64,000 nucleotides of DNA, from the NCBI GenBank assembly GCA_022843265.1, contig JALHNZ010000008.1, positions 38,095-102,094 of the forward strand. Reading direction: 5' to 3'. Numbering within the stretch: position 1 is the stretch's first letter; each line of letters opens with the position of its first letter. Of this stretch, positions 1 to 8,488 are shown in pieces. A model generated the notes under the pieces. The model searched no databases and was not told where the DNA came from. It saw only the letters and a list, made by a program, of their open reading frames with translations. The stretch is from Gemmatimonadaceae bacterium. GTDB lineage: Bacteria > Gemmatimonadota > Gemmatimonadetes > Gemmatimonadales > Gemmatimonadaceae. The position numbers and the translations under genes are program-made.

Positions 1-1
1 T

Positions 2-901
2 GCCACGAAGCAGAACATCTCTCTTCACCTGAAAAACATCTTTGAGGAGGAGGAACTGCACCCGTCGGCAACTGTCAAGGAATCCTTGACAATTCAAACC
101 GAAGGCAGCCGCGAGGTACAGCGCCCGGTCACGCTCTACAACCTCGACGCCATTCTCGCCGTGGGCTACCGCGTGCGCTCGCCGCGCGGGGTGCAGTTCC
201 GTCGCTGGGCCTCAGTCATCCTCAAGGAGTTCCTGACCAAAGGCTTCGTGATGGACGACGAACGCTTGAAGAATCCGGATGGCCGTCCGGATTTCTTCGA
301 CGAGATGCTGGAGCGCATCCGGGCTATACGCGCCTCGGAAAAGCGCTTCTATCAGAAAGTGCGCGATCTCTTCGCGCTGTCCAGCGACTACGACAAGACC
401 GATTCCGCCACACAGCAATTCTTCGCGACGGTGCAGAACCTGTTGATCTTCGCAGTGACGCGCAAAACGGCGGCTGAACTCATTACCGCTCGTGCTAATC
501 CCGACGATCCGCATTTCGGTCTGCTGGCGTGGAAAGGGGACAAGGTGCGCAACACCGATATCATCGTCGCGAAGAATTACCTGACCGAAGACGAGATCGA
601 TACCCTGAACCGGCTGGTGGTCATCTTTCTCGAAACCGCCGAGTTGCGCGCCAAGAGCAAACAGGAAACGCGCGTGGCGTTCTGGAAGCAGAACGTGGAT
701 CAGATCATCAGCTCGAACGGATTTCCGTTGCTGTCGAACGCGGACTCTGTGAGTCACGAACAAATGGAAGCGCGCACGGGCGAGTTATATCTCGCGTTTG
801 ATCAACAGCGCAAAACACTGGAGGCGCAGAGAGCAGACGAGCGAGACGCAGTGGACCTCGAAGCGCTCGAGTCCACCCTAAAGCGACGTACGAAGCAATG
901 A
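2..901 (+). CDS. RhuM family protein, 5' end cut by the window edge
   Basis: The reading frame is open from base 2, so the gene starts outside the window; the TTG near base 86 is internal. The first residues read ATKQNISLHLKNIFEEEEL, then TVKESLTIQTEGSREV and YNLDAILAVGYRVRS, and VQFRRWASVILKEFLTKGF follows. These are hallmark stretches of RhuM (Salmonella pathogenicity-island 3 virulence-protein family), widespread on mobile DNA and sometimes fused to Fic domains. The C-terminal third is charged and probably helical. Biochemical role is not established for the family. The stop overlaps the next start (ATGA), so the two genes are probably cotranscribed. Family call is firm; function unknown. 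Confidence 0.85.
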   Translation, partial: ATKQNISLHLKNIFEEEELHPSATVKESLTIQTEGSREVQRPVTLYNLDAILAVGYRVRSPRGVQFRRWASVILKEFLTKGFVMDDERLKNPDGRPDFFDEMLERIRAIRASEKRFYQKVRDLFALSSDYDKTDSATQQFFATVQNLLIFAVTRKTAAELITARANPDDPHFGLLAWKGDKVRNTDIIVAKNYLTEDEIDTLNRLVVIFLETAELRAKSKQETRVAFWKQNVDQIISSNGFPLLSNADSVSHEQMEARTGELYLAFDQQRKTLEAQRADERDAVDLEALESTLKRRTKQ

Positions 902-1263
902 CCGAGCCGTTCTTCGGCAGTTGGCGAATCGTGGAGCTGGAACTCTGGGGCGCTGAGTACCTCGATCTTGTGGTCCAGGCGCATATCACGTTTGAATCCG
1001 ATCGGCACGGATCTTTTCAGTTTGGTGCCGTGCGCGGATGGATCGACTATCGCACAACCGATGATGGCGACTCGCCGAGAGTAGATTTTTCGTGGGAGGG
1101 ATTCAACGACGCCGACCGGAGTTGTGGTAGAGGTTGGGCGGTCATCACAAACGCGCAGTTGATCGGACGTCTGTTTCTCCACAACAGTGATGATTCCGCA
1201 TTTGTCGCAGAGCGAACGTCTGACGCCGACCGTCGTCGGTCGCGGTCACGACGCAAGGCGTAA
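898..1263 (+). CDS. conserved hypothetical protein (PFFGxWRIVE family)
   Basis: A 121-residue protein whose ATG overlaps the RhuM stop by 4 bases. It opens with TEPFFGSWRIVELELWGAEY and contains FSWEGFNDADRSCGRGWA and GRLFLHNSDDSAFVAER, an uncharacterised family often seen beside toxin-antitoxin genes. No signal peptide or membrane segment. The last 17 or so residues are Arg/Ser-rich (RRRSRSRRKA) and look unlike a normal end: the overlapping frame there encodes what resembles the tail of a HigB toxin, so the natural C-terminus was probably replaced at a recombination junction. A truncated second copy of this gene lies at 10829-10969. Confidence 0.6.
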   Translation: MTEPFFGSWRIVELELWGAEYLDLVVQAHITFESDRHGSFQFGAVRGWIDYRTTDDGDSPRVDFSWEGFNDADRSCGRGWAVITNAQLIGRLFLHNSDDSAFVAERTSDADRRRSRSRRKA

Positions 1264-1330
1264 AGGCGAGTTCCTGACGCTATTCGAAGACGGCGATGCG
1301 TTCGACGTTGAGTTCTGCGATTATCACTAG
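1220..1330 (+). pseudogene. putative 3' remnant of a HigB-type toxin gene
   Basis: In the frame starting at 1220, overlapping the end of the preceding gene in another frame, the last 15 codons read FEDGDAFDVEFCDYH and then stop. This closely resembles the end of HigB/RelE-superfamily toxins (typically ...GDAYDVEIVDYH), and it sits 14 bp before a HigA antitoxin, exactly where HigB belongs. There is no start codon and no room for the roughly 75 upstream residues, so only the 3' end is left. What is seen is the short peptide match and the position; the decay scenario is inference. Confidence 0.5.
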
Positions 1331-1344
1331 TCGGAGTATCTCTC

Positions 1345-1659
1345 ATGAGCATTCCCAACACGCGACCGCTCGAGCGGCGCCCGATCCATCCCGGCGAGAT
1401 CCTGCGCGAGGAGTTCTTGCCGGACTATGGCCTGTCGGTCACGGCGCTGGCCGAGGCGGCGGGCGTCTCACGGCAGTCGATCAACGAATTGCTGCGGGAG
1501 CGGCGCGCCGTCAGCCCGGAGATGGCACTGCGGCTCGGCAAGTTGTTCAGCATGTCCCCCGAGTTCTGGCTCAACCTCCAGCGGAACGTGGATCTGTGGG
1601 ACGCGGCGAAGGGGCTGAAGCGGGAGATTGCCCACATTCATCCGCTGCAGGTCGCATAA
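1345..1659 (+). CDS. higA: HigA-family antitoxin (XRE-type HTH), orphan
   Basis: A 104-residue protein with the HigA signature HPGEILREEFLPDYGLSV near residues 14-31, the helix-turn-helix VTALAEAAGVSRQSINELL at about 31-49, and the typical FWLNLQRNVDLWDA near residue 75. HigA antitoxins bind their toxin HigB and repress their own operon through the HTH. The ATG is preceded by a GGAG. In a working higBA module the toxin gene lies directly upstream; here only a possible 3' scrap of it remains, so this is an antitoxin without an obvious partner, or now a plain regulator. Confidence 0.88.
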   Translation: MSIPNTRPLERRPIHPGEILREEFLPDYGLSVTALAEAAGVSRQSINELLRERRAVSPEMALRLGKLFSMSPEFWLNLQRNVDLWDAAKGLKREIAHIHPLQVA

Positions 1660-1704
1660 CTGGGCAGAATCCCGCTAAGCGGTCGCAAACGTCCAGTACG
1701 GCCC

Positions 1705-2286
1705 TCAGCTCACCGCCACAAAGTCCGTCCCACAAAACCCTGCGGGAAACTCCTGCTGTTCGAGCTCCGCAAACCCGGTACCAATCGCCGCCGGGTTGAG
1801 CGCCAGCGCCGAGACCAGCGCCGCGTGCCGTTCGGTTTCGAACGTGTAGACGCCACCCTCACCCGCGTCGGCGCGCAAGATCGCCTCCAGCTTCATCGCG
1901 TCGGCCGGTTTGGTGAACGCGCGCGCAAGGGCCCGGGCATCGCCGCCCTGTTCCACCATGGCAGCGTCGTCCTCATCCAGATCGAAGTGCGTGGGATCGG
2001 AGATGTACTCGTCCACGAGCTCGCCGCTCTCGTAGAACGCATACATGAGCACGCTGTCATCGTGGTTGATCACGGCCAGCGCCTCACAGTCCATCGACCC
2101 GGAGTACAGCTCGGCCTGCGCGTGCACGAACTCGGGATCGTCGGACTCCTCACCGCCGTCGAACACGACGATCGAGCCGTTGCGAGCAGACGAGATCCGA
2201 GCGGTCCGGCCGGATGATTGCGCGATCTGCACGACCGAAGCCTGATCGGCGGTGCGCAGGGTGAGGTTGGCGTAGAAGCGGCCCAT
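1705..2286 (-). CDS. conserved hypothetical protein, 193 aa
   Basis: The ATG at 2286 is chosen because the protein then begins GRFYANLTLRTADQASV, a clean start; the frame is open further upstream but that extension is low-complexity. It has no signal peptide or membrane span. It is acidic, with stretches such as VFDGGEESDDPEF, YISDPTHFDLDEDDAAMVEQGG and a C-terminus of alternating hydrophobic and acidic residues. It resembles uncharacterised proteins of the type that track stress or immunity in bacterial genomes, but I do not recognise a named domain. It is divergent from the M14 peptidase gene with 121 bp between. Confidence 0.55.
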   Translation of the reverse strand: MGRFYANLTLRTADQASVVQIAQSSGRTARISSARNGSIVVFDGGEESDDPEFVHAQAELYSGSMDCEALAVINHDDSVLMYAFYESGELVDEYISDPTHFDLDEDDAAMVEQGGDARALARAFTKPADAMKLEAILRADAGEGGVYTFETERHAALVSALALNPAAIGTGFAELEQQEFPAGFCGTDFVAVS

Positions 2287-2407
2287 GGGTCGGCGTTGGG
2301 GTGTGTGATTGCCTCGTCCTGCTCTTCTTCCTATGCTGCAATCATACCACATTCCACCGCTCCCGCCGCAGCGCGTTCGCGACTCCCTCCCGAAGAGCCC
2401 CTCAATC

Positions 2408-4048
2408 ATGTCGACCCCACACGTGCCCATCCATCGCTCTGGACGCCTCCTGGCGCTCGCCAGCGCAGTCCTGCTGACCGCCTCGACAGTGGCATCGCCA
2501 GTCGCCGCACAGGAGCCGCAGACGCACGCCGAGCGCTCGGGCTTTACCGAGTACACGCCGTACGAGTCGATGATGAAGCACCTGCAGCAGCTACAGGGAA
2601 TGAGCCCTGAAGTGCGCATGGGGATCTACGGCAAGAGCTATCAGGGTCGGGAGCTCCCGTACATGGTGTTCTCGCGTCCGGCCGTGAGTGAGCCGTGGGA
2701 GGCCTGGTCGCTGGGACGCCCGGTGGTGGTGCTCAACGCCAACGTACACGGCGGTGAGCGCACGCTTCGCGAGTCGCTCCTGATTCTGATGCGGGAGATG
2801 GCCACGCCGGGCACGGAGGCCAGCGCCTATCTGGACAAGGTGGTCATTGTGGTGGCCCCGCAGATCAATCCCGACGGCTTTTCGGCGTCCCCGAACGGGA
2901 CGCGTGGCAATGCCTGGGGCATTGACATGAACCGGGACTGGGTCAAGCGCGAGCAGCCTTCGCTGGCAGCCTACGCCCAGAACGTGATCGGTCGTTGGAT
3001 GCCCCACATGTTTGTGGACGGGCACAACGGGGGCCAGTTTCCGTACCAGCTCACCTACCAGTGTCCGTCGCACGCGGAGCCCGACCAGCGCATCACGGAG
3101 CTGTGCGACAAGGAGATCTTTCCGGCCATTGACCGCCGCCTGGAGGCGGTGGGCATGGACACCTGGTACTACGCGAGCGGTACGCGCACGCGGTGGAACG
3201 GTGGTGGCTCCGACGCCCGTATTGGCCGCAACTTTGGCGGCTTCGCCAACATAGTGGGCATCCTTTTTGAGTCGCCCCCGGGTCAGCCCATGAATGAGGG
3301 CGTGAAGGCGGGCGTTTTGGGCTACAAGGCAGTGGTGGAGTACGCCCGTGACAACTCGGCCAAGCTCATGGACATTGTAAACCGGGCGCGGCGGGAGACG
3401 GTGGAGATGGGTCAGCGGGCGGAGGGCCAGGTGGTCGTGGAGATGGAGTATCAGCCGCAGCCCTACCCGGTAACGTACGAGATCGGCGTGCGGGAGGGCG
3501 GCGTGCTCAAGCGGGTGAAGGTCACCCACGATTCCATGATGACGCGCCCTGTGGCCACGAAGACCAGACCACGCCCCTACGCGTACATCCTTCCCCGCGA
3601 CGCGGTGAATGCGGTGGCCATGCTGCAACGCGCTGGTGTCACGGTGGAGCGTCTGCTGGAGCCGATGCAGACCGATGTGGAGGCGTACGTGATCGAGAGC
3701 GTGAGCTTTGAGCAGGCGTACAACCACGCTGCGGCCGTGCGGCTCAAGTTGGCCGATACGACGCTGAAGCGCACCGAGACCTTCCCGGCGGGGAGTTATG
3801 TGATCCGCACTGGACAGATGATGGGCCGGCTGGCCGCCCATATGCTGGAGCCGGAAACGAATGACAACGTGTTCTACTGGAACACGATGGACGCGTGGAT
3901 TCCGCTGTCGAGGCTGATGCCGTCGCGGCCGAGCCGGCCGGACCCGGAGGAGGGATTCCCGGGAGCTCAGGCGGCCAGGCCGCCCCTGGCGCCGGTCTAC
4001 AAGGTGATGCGCCCGCGCGCGATTCCGTCCCGGATTGTGGAGCCCTGA
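2408..4048 (+). CDS. secreted M14 zinc carboxypeptidase-like protein
   Basis: A 546-residue protein. The ATG at 2408 gives a clear signal peptide (RSGRLLALASAVLLTAST... VAA|QEPQ). The M14 zinc-binding HxxE is in NVHGGER (His114, Glu117), the third ligand is His206 in FVDGHNGG, and a candidate catalytic Glu288 lies in ILFESPPG. NPDGF and MNRDWVK are further typical M14 stretches. It should remove C-terminal residues from peptides outside the cytoplasm. The C-terminal 200 residues (from VNRARRETVEMG) form an extra beta-rich region common in this long subgroup. No operon partner; substrate unknown. Confidence 0.85.
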   Translation: MSTPHVPIHRSGRLLALASAVLLTASTVASPVAAQEPQTHAERSGFTEYTPYESMMKHLQQLQGMSPEVRMGIYGKSYQGRELPYMVFSRPAVSEPWEAWSLGRPVVVLNANVHGGERTLRESLLILMREMATPGTEASAYLDKVVIVVAPQINPDGFSASPNGTRGNAWGIDMNRDWVKREQPSLAAYAQNVIGRWMPHMFVDGHNGGQFPYQLTYQCPSHAEPDQRITELCDKEIFPAIDRRLEAVGMDTWYYASGTRTRWNGGGSDARIGRNFGGFANIVGILFESPPGQPMNEGVKAGVLGYKAVVEYARDNSAKLMDIVNRARRETVEMGQRAEGQVVVEMEYQPQPYPVTYEIGVREGGVLKRVKVTHDSMMTRPVATKTRPRPYAYILPRDAVNAVAMLQRAGVTVERLLEPMQTDVEAYVIESVSFEQAYNHAAAVRLKLADTTLKRTETFPAGSYVIRTGQMMGRLAAHMLEPETNDNVFYWNTMDAWIPLSRLMPSRPSRPDPEEGFPGAQAARPPLAPVYKVMRPRAIPSRIVEP

Positions 4049-4094
4049 GGTCGGCGCTGTGCAGCTTCCGAGGAATCCTCGGTAGGTAGCGTCG

Positions 4095-4153
4095 CAATAT
4101 GGAATCGATAACTCCATAATGCATGGTAATATGGAGTTAGCATCTCCATATTG
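4095..4153. promoter_or_regulatory. tandem dyad operator-like site before the AAA+/DUF4143 gene
   Basis: Two dyads of the same design lie in a row: TATGGA-9 bp-TCCATA at 4098-4118 and ATATGGA-9 bp-TCCATAT at 4129-4151. The half-sites repeat at a 32 bp interval (about three helical turns), and the whole block is itself a near palindrome running from CAATATGGA to TCCATATTG. It ends 5 bp before the ATG at 4159, so it covers the likely ribosome-binding or promoter region. This layout is expected for a dimeric repressor binding cooperatively. The regulator is unknown. Confidence 0.55.
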
Positions 4154-4158
4154 TCACA

Positions 4159-5306
4159 ATGAGCCACATCAGCCGATTCCTTCCGGTGCCAGCCGGCCAT
4201 TTCTTTTTGTTCGGCCCGCGTGGCACCGGAAAAACCACCTGGCTCAGGCATCGGCTGCCGGACGCTCTCGTGATTGACTTGCTGGACCCGCAGACCGTTC
4301 GCGGGCTGACCGCGCGACCGGAACGGCTGGGCGAACTTGTCCGTGGCAATCCCGATCGGGTGGACATTGTAGTTGATGAGGTGCAGCGCGTGCCTGAACT
4401 GCTGCATGTTGTGCACCGCTTGTTGAATCACCGCGGCCGATTCGTTTTGCGCTCACCGGCTCAAGCGCGCGCAGCTTGAGAAAAGCGGGCGTGAATTTGT
4501 TGGGCGGCCGAGCCGCCGTGCGAGAACTTCATCCGTTCATGGCCGCTGAACTTCAGGATTTCGATCTGGAGCGCAGCCTGAGCGTTGGCATGGTACCGCT
4601 CGTCGCCTCGTCACAGAACCCGCGCGATACGCTCGCCGCCTACGCGTCGCTCTACATCGAACAGGAGGTCAAGAGCGAAGGGCTGGTGCGTCAACTCGGC
4701 AGCTTTGCGCGCTTTCTTGAAGCGATCAGCTTTTCGCACGGCAGCGTGCTGACACTGACGAACGTGGCACGCGATGCGGCGGCAAACCGCAAGACAGTGG
4801 AGGGATTCGTTGAAGTGCTGGAAGACTTGCTGGTGTCTTTCAAAGTGCCGGTGTTTACAAAACGAGCGCGCCGAGTCACCACGTCACATCCCAAGTTCTA
4901 CTTCTTTGACGCCGGCGTCTTTCGCTCGCTGCGTCCACGCGGTCCACTCGATCAGCCGTCAGAGATTGACGGTGCCGCGTTGGAGGGCCTGGTCGCGCAG
5001 CATTTGCGCGCGTGGATTGCGTACGGCAATGAGGATCACCAGCTGTTCTACTGGCGAACGCGAACCGGTCTGGAAGTGGATTTTGTTGTGTACGGCGCCA
5101 CGCACTTTGCTGCGATTGAAGTGAAGAACAGCGACCAGGTGCGCCCGGCGGATCTGCGCGGACTTAAGGCATTTGCCGAGGAATACCCCGAGTGCACACC
5201 GTGGCTACTATATCGCGGCGCGCACCGTCTTGAGATTGATGGTGTGAGGTGTTGGCCGGTGGCACAGTTTCTGGCCGAGTTGGTCCCTGGCGGGTGGCCG
5301 GGCTAA
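4159..5306 (+). pseudogene. AAA+ ATPase with DUF4143 domain, single frameshift
   Basis: Frame one (from ATG 4159) encodes the AAA_14 ATPase half: Walker A GPRGTGKTTW near residue 20 and Walker B VDIVVDEVQRVPEL near residue 75. It breaks at about 4445-4454. The -1 frame continues at once with LTGSSARSLRKAGVNLLGGR (sensor-like TGSS motif), then the whole DUF4143 C-terminal half with the nuclease-like VDFVV...FAAIEVKN, to the stop at 5306. One missing base, for example in the TTTT run at 4445-4448, restores a normal roughly 380-residue protein. Such ATPases are common in accessory regions and of unknown role. It could be a real mutation or a sequencing error. Confidence 0.8.
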
Positions 5307-6040
5307 TCAGAGGACTCGTGCGCACGAAGGTGATCTGACGGGTTTCCCATCTCCAGGCGCTCGAACAGTGCATGCTCGAAAATCGCGGCCTGAACGCTAT
5401 TCGTGTCACCCAGCGCGTCGCTGAGCCGTCCGGCAATGCGGGCGACGAGCTGATTCATGGTGTGCACCTCGGACACGAGTGTGGATACATCCCGCGATTC
5501 CCAGTAGTGCGTTTCGTCGCGCACTATTACGTCGACGCCGAGGGAGATGGCGTGGTCGAGCAAACGTACGAGTGCGGTGTGGCACGCAATGAGGTGCGCG
5601 TCGCTGACCGTGGAAGCGTACTGGGTTTTGCAGCTGCAGTGCCAGTACCAGTCCACCGGCGCTCCGCCCGCCGATCGACGGCGCAGTAAGCCAAACGTGG
5701 CCGTCTCACACCCTTTTCCAGGCTGCACGAGGAATCCCAGCGCTGAGGAGCAATCCCCGTCGAGTGGCGCATTGTCCGCATCGTCCGCATCGAACGGAGT
5801 GGCGACGATCTGAGCCCACTGGCGCAGCGCGGCGCGTAGCCCAGCGTGCTCACGTTCGCCGCCGCGATCGCCGTCGAGGTCAGTCAACATCGGTGAGACA
5901 TCAGCGAACGGCAGCGATCGCGCAAACGCTTGAAGCGCTGTGAGCGATGCGATCACCGACGCGCGTGTCGTTGACGCGGGGAGGCGAAGTTCGAAGTTGA
6001 GATGAAGTCCGATAAGTCCCACCTGTGAGTGATGTCTCAC
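5303..6040 (-). CDS. hypothetical protein, 245 aa
   Basis: A soluble protein with no signal peptide or membrane segment and no domain I recognise. It opens with GLIGLHLNFELRLPASTT, has a Cys-containing central part (DWYWHCSCKTQYAS) and a helical C-terminal half (TALVRLLDHAISLGVDVIVRDETHYWESRD, then TMNQLVARIAGRLSDAL). The length and even codon usage support a real gene. Its 3' end overlaps the AAA+ pseudogene by 4 bases tail to tail. A shorter start is possible within the first few codons. Function unknown. Confidence 0.55.
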   Translation of the reverse strand: MRHHSQVGLIGLHLNFELRLPASTTRASVIASLTALQAFARSLPFADVSPMLTDLDGDRGGEREHAGLRAALRQWAQIVATPFDADDADNAPLDGDCSSALGFLVQPGKGCETATFGLLRRRSAGGAPVDWYWHCSCKTQYASTVSDAHLIACHTALVRLLDHAISLGVDVIVRDETHYWESRDVSTLVSEVHTMNQLVARIAGRLSDALGDTNSVQAAIFEHALFERLEMGNPSDHLRAHESSD

Positions 6041-6091
6041 AGTATCCGGTCATGGCATAACGTGCGGTACCAAAACCTCGCCGAACGAATC

Positions 6092-7003
6092 TTACCGCTT
6101 CACCAGCGTTCCTCGATACGCATTGATCGCGTCCACTGTGAGCTTCGTACGCAGCTCCGCCACTTTGCGACCGATGTCCTGCAGCCACTCGAGCGACTCG
6201 AACTTCACACCGTTGATCTCCGCTTCGCCGGCCTTGACGCGTTGCGGATAGCGGAGCGACACAGGGTCCACGAGCGACATGGTCGCGTCGATCGCGAGTT
6301 CTTCATGCAGGCCACTGCTTCCGGTGCTTGCGCCAATGCGAATCTGTTCGGGGATCTTGAGTTCATTCTGAATGAACGGCTGCACGTGTGTGACGTGGTT
6401 GTAATACTCGGCAACGTGTTTGAACACGACGCCTGCGGTGTCGCCTGCGTACAGTGCGGTGAGCGAATCCGCAGCGAAGCGCATGCCGGCCGTGTTTCCG
6501 CCGCTGTCGCCGAGGTAGTAGATCTCCTTGAAGCCCATGCTGCGCAGGAAGTTGCCAATGTCGAAAAGCAGCGCGCGATACGTGGCCTGCGAAATCATGG
6601 GGCCCGCACGACCGGGCGTGATGTTGGAGCCCACGTTGCCAGGCTCGAGTGTCACGAGCGGCGCGACGAGTGTGTTGCCCAATCGACGCGCAATCATCTC
6701 GCCGTGCAGTCGGTTGTTGATGTTGTGCTTGTCGAGCACGAGGTTCGCGCTGTTGTCCTCCACGCCACCCGTGAGCACAAGCACCGTTGTGTAGCCGTCC
6801 CGGATCATGTCGCGCAGCTCGGGCTGCGTGAGCTGCTCAATCCACACGGTGTTGACGCCCTCAATGGTGCGCGGGGCATTCGCGGGGCGACGCGGTGGTT
6901 GCTGTGCGGCGGCGCCGGTTGGCGGCTGCTGCGCGGCGGCGCTTGCGGGAGCGGTGGCGAGTGCGGCGACGAGAGCCGTGAGCAGGTATTGAGTACGAAG
7001 CAT
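6092..7003 (-). CDS. exported creatininase-family amidohydrolase
   Basis: A 303-residue protein with a clean signal peptide (LLTALVAALATAPASAAAQ) followed by a Gln/Pro/Ala-rich linker. The body matches the creatininase/FAPy-deformylase fold: WIEQLTQPELRDMIRDGYTTVLVLTGGVEDN, then APLVTLEPGNVGSNITPGRAGPMIS, YLGDSGGNTAG and HEELAIDATMSLVDP. Creatininase relatives are metal-dependent cyclic-amide or lactam hydrolases. The usual GslEqHGpHLP metal-binding segment is altered here to GGVEDNSANLVLDKH, so substrate and even activity are uncertain. Alone on its strand, divergent from the DUF427 gene. Confidence 0.75.
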   Translation of the reverse strand: MLRTQYLLTALVAALATAPASAAAQQPPTGAAAQQPPRRPANAPRTIEGVNTVWIEQLTQPELRDMIRDGYTTVLVLTGGVEDNSANLVLDKHNINNRLHGEMIARRLGNTLVAPLVTLEPGNVGSNITPGRAGPMISQATYRALLFDIGNFLRSMGFKEIYYLGDSGGNTAGMRFAADSLTALYAGDTAGVVFKHVAEYYNHVTHVQPFIQNELKIPEQIRIGASTGSSGLHEELAIDATMSLVDPVSLRYPQRVKAGEAEINGVKFESLEWLQDIGRKVAELRTKLTVDAINAYRGTLVKR

Positions 7004-7312
7004 GGCTGAGTTCCCGTGGCGAGAGTGAAGTCGAATCTATCGAACTCGCGATTCAGCTGACGAGGCAACGCCAGTTGCTTGACCCGAGTCGCGGGCGGCT
7101 TCTCCGCTGAACAAGCGCTGGGAGTTCATGTGCGTCTCCACGCCGTGCAGCAAACCACTCAGCACCACTTTGGCGTGCGATTCGAGGCATCACGCCAACC
7201 ACCGGTCTGGCGCCTGTGCAGCCAGCCGGTTTGTGTTCAGAGACGCAACGCGCACCCTGTTGCCTTCAATCGAGCCGCAGTCCATCGACTACCCGCACGG
7301 CACCTTCAAACA
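7004..7312. other. 309 bp intergenic region between divergent genes, nothing recognised
   Basis: This gap separates the creatininase-like gene (leftward) from the DUF427 gene (rightward) and must hold both promoters. I see no convincing -35/-10 pair, operator palindrome, RNA hairpin or gene remnant in it. Confidence 0.4.
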
Positions 7313-7855
7313 ATGAGCATCGATCCCCGCTCGCTCTGGGACTACGTGGGTGACGAGCATCCGGCCTTCGCGCAGAAGGCCGGGCCCGGTCAGGAATCGG
7401 TGTGGGATTATCCTCGACCGCCGCGGCTCGAGCGCGACTCGCGCGAGATCGTGGTGAAGGTCGGTAACGTGGAGATCGTGCGCACCACGCGCGCCCTGCG
7501 CATGCTCGAAACCGCCAGTCCGCCCACCTTCTACCTTCCGTTTGCCGACGCGTTACCGGAGGTGCTCGTTCCGACGGCCGGCACCGGTCGCTCGCACTGC
7601 GAGTGGAAGGGCGCGGCCAAGTACTGGTCGCTGGTGGTGGGTGATACGCGCCTGGACGCCGTGGCCTGGTCGTACCCCGAGCCGAACGCGCCGTATGCGG
7701 CGTTGCGCGGTCATTTCTCGTTGTATCCGGGGCGCGTGGCCTGCTTCGTGGACGGGGAGCGCGTGCAGCCGCAGGAAGGTGGGTTCTACGGTGGCTGGGT
7801 GACGCGCGAGATCGTGGGGCCGTGGAAGGGCGGGCCGGGTACGGGCGGCTGGTAG
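7313..7855 (+). CDS. DUF427 domain-containing protein
   Basis: The ATG at 7313 gives a 180-residue protein starting SIDPRSLWDYVGDEHPAF. The DUF427 core is clear: VWDYPRPPRLERDSREIVVKVGNVEIVRTTRALRMLETASPPTFY, then GRSHCEWKGAAKYWSL and AVAWSYPEPN...YPGRV. DUF427 proteins are small single-domain beta-rich proteins with no agreed function. A longer frame reaches back to 7079 but its translation is low quality and lacks homologous residues, so I reject it. A rho-independent terminator overlaps the 3' end. Confidence 0.85.
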   Translation: MSIDPRSLWDYVGDEHPAFAQKAGPGQESVWDYPRPPRLERDSREIVVKVGNVEIVRTTRALRMLETASPPTFYLPFADALPEVLVPTAGTGRSHCEWKGAAKYWSLVVGDTRLDAVAWSYPEPNAPYAALRGHFSLYPGRVACFVDGERVQPQEGGFYGGWVTREIVGPWKGGPGTGGW

Positions 7856-7876
7856 GGCAATCCGCCCGTTTTCTTC
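7841..7876 (+). terminator. rho-independent terminator of the DUF427 gene
   Basis: ACGGGCGG (7841-7848) pairs perfectly with CCGCCCGT (7862-7869), followed by TTTTCTT. The 5' arm lies inside the last codons of the DUF427 gene. Confidence 0.7.
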
Positions 7877-7931
7877 CGTTTGCCAGCGTGGCAATCGAAG
7901 AGCAGACCAGCATTCAAAATGGAGGCGCTGC

Positions 7932-8327
7932 GTGAATCAAAACCAAATCAGACAGGGCTTCATCCTCGCCGCTCTCTCGAACATCTGCGGCGTGCTTCTC
8001 TTTTCGCGAGGATTCACCAACGCCGCGATCAACACGGCTGACCCGGTCGTGATGTCGAACTTTGGTCTGCTCATGATCACGGTGTGGGGACTGGCATACT
8101 GGGGCGCCGCGAAGATTGACGCGAACATCAAGTGGCTGGCCGCAGCGTTTGCACTCGAGAAGCTGGTCTACGTGGTCGTCTGGATCCGTTGGCTTTCGAA
8201 CAACAGTCTCGCGCAGCTGTACAGTGAGGACCTGTTTGCTGGCGTCTTTTACAGTGTTTATGGCGCAAACGATTTGATGTTTATGCTGTTCTTCGCATAC
8301 GTCGCCGTCCGGGCAGCTCCGCGGTAG
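7932..8327 (+). CDS. small integral membrane protein, 131 aa
   Basis: Starts at GTG 7932 with a good GGAGG ribosome-binding site at 7921-7925. Four hydrophobic segments fit transmembrane helices: about residues 8-27 (GFILAALSNICGVLLFS), 42-60 (NFGLLMITVWGLAYWGA), 68-88 (WLAAAFALEKLVYVVVWI) and 105-126 (FYSVYGANDLMFMLFFAYV). It resembles unnamed four-helix membrane proteins sometimes called DUF-type inner-membrane proteins. No catalytic motif is visible. Function unknown. Confidence 0.7.
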   Translation: MNQNQIRQGFILAALSNICGVLLFSRGFTNAAINTADPVVMSNFGLLMITVWGLAYWGAAKIDANIKWLAAAFALEKLVYVVVWIRWLSNNSLAQLYSEDLFAGVFYSVYGANDLMFMLFFAYVAVRAAPR

Positions 8328-8488
8328 CGTGTTGCCCGCAATGAAGGACAGCAGCTCGCGCAAGCTTGACGTGGGAATAGGATGAGATCTGGTTGCCGGA
8401 GGTCGCGTGCAGCGCTGCCGAAACCTTCGGCCGAGAGGCGCGTAGGTGTGTGACGCGAACGCACTGCGCTCCACTTGCTCCGCTTCCG

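Noticed and set aside
4068-4082. Palindrome CCGAGGAATCCTCGG after the M14 gene
   Set aside because: The loop is a single base and no T-run follows, so it is not a convincing terminator.
2591-4117. Long open frame (508 codons) on the minus strand
   Set aside because: It is fully antisense to the M14 peptidase gene; its translation is His/Arg/Leu-rich low quality without any domain, as expected opposite high-GC coding DNA.
6029-7009. 326-codon plus-strand frame
   Set aside because: Antisense to the creatininase-like gene, which has a signal peptide and family motifs; this frame has neither.
7079-7312. Possible N-terminal extension of the DUF427 protein
   Set aside because: The DUF427 family starts at the residues encoded from 7313; the upstream translation is His/Arg/Gln-rich without similarity.
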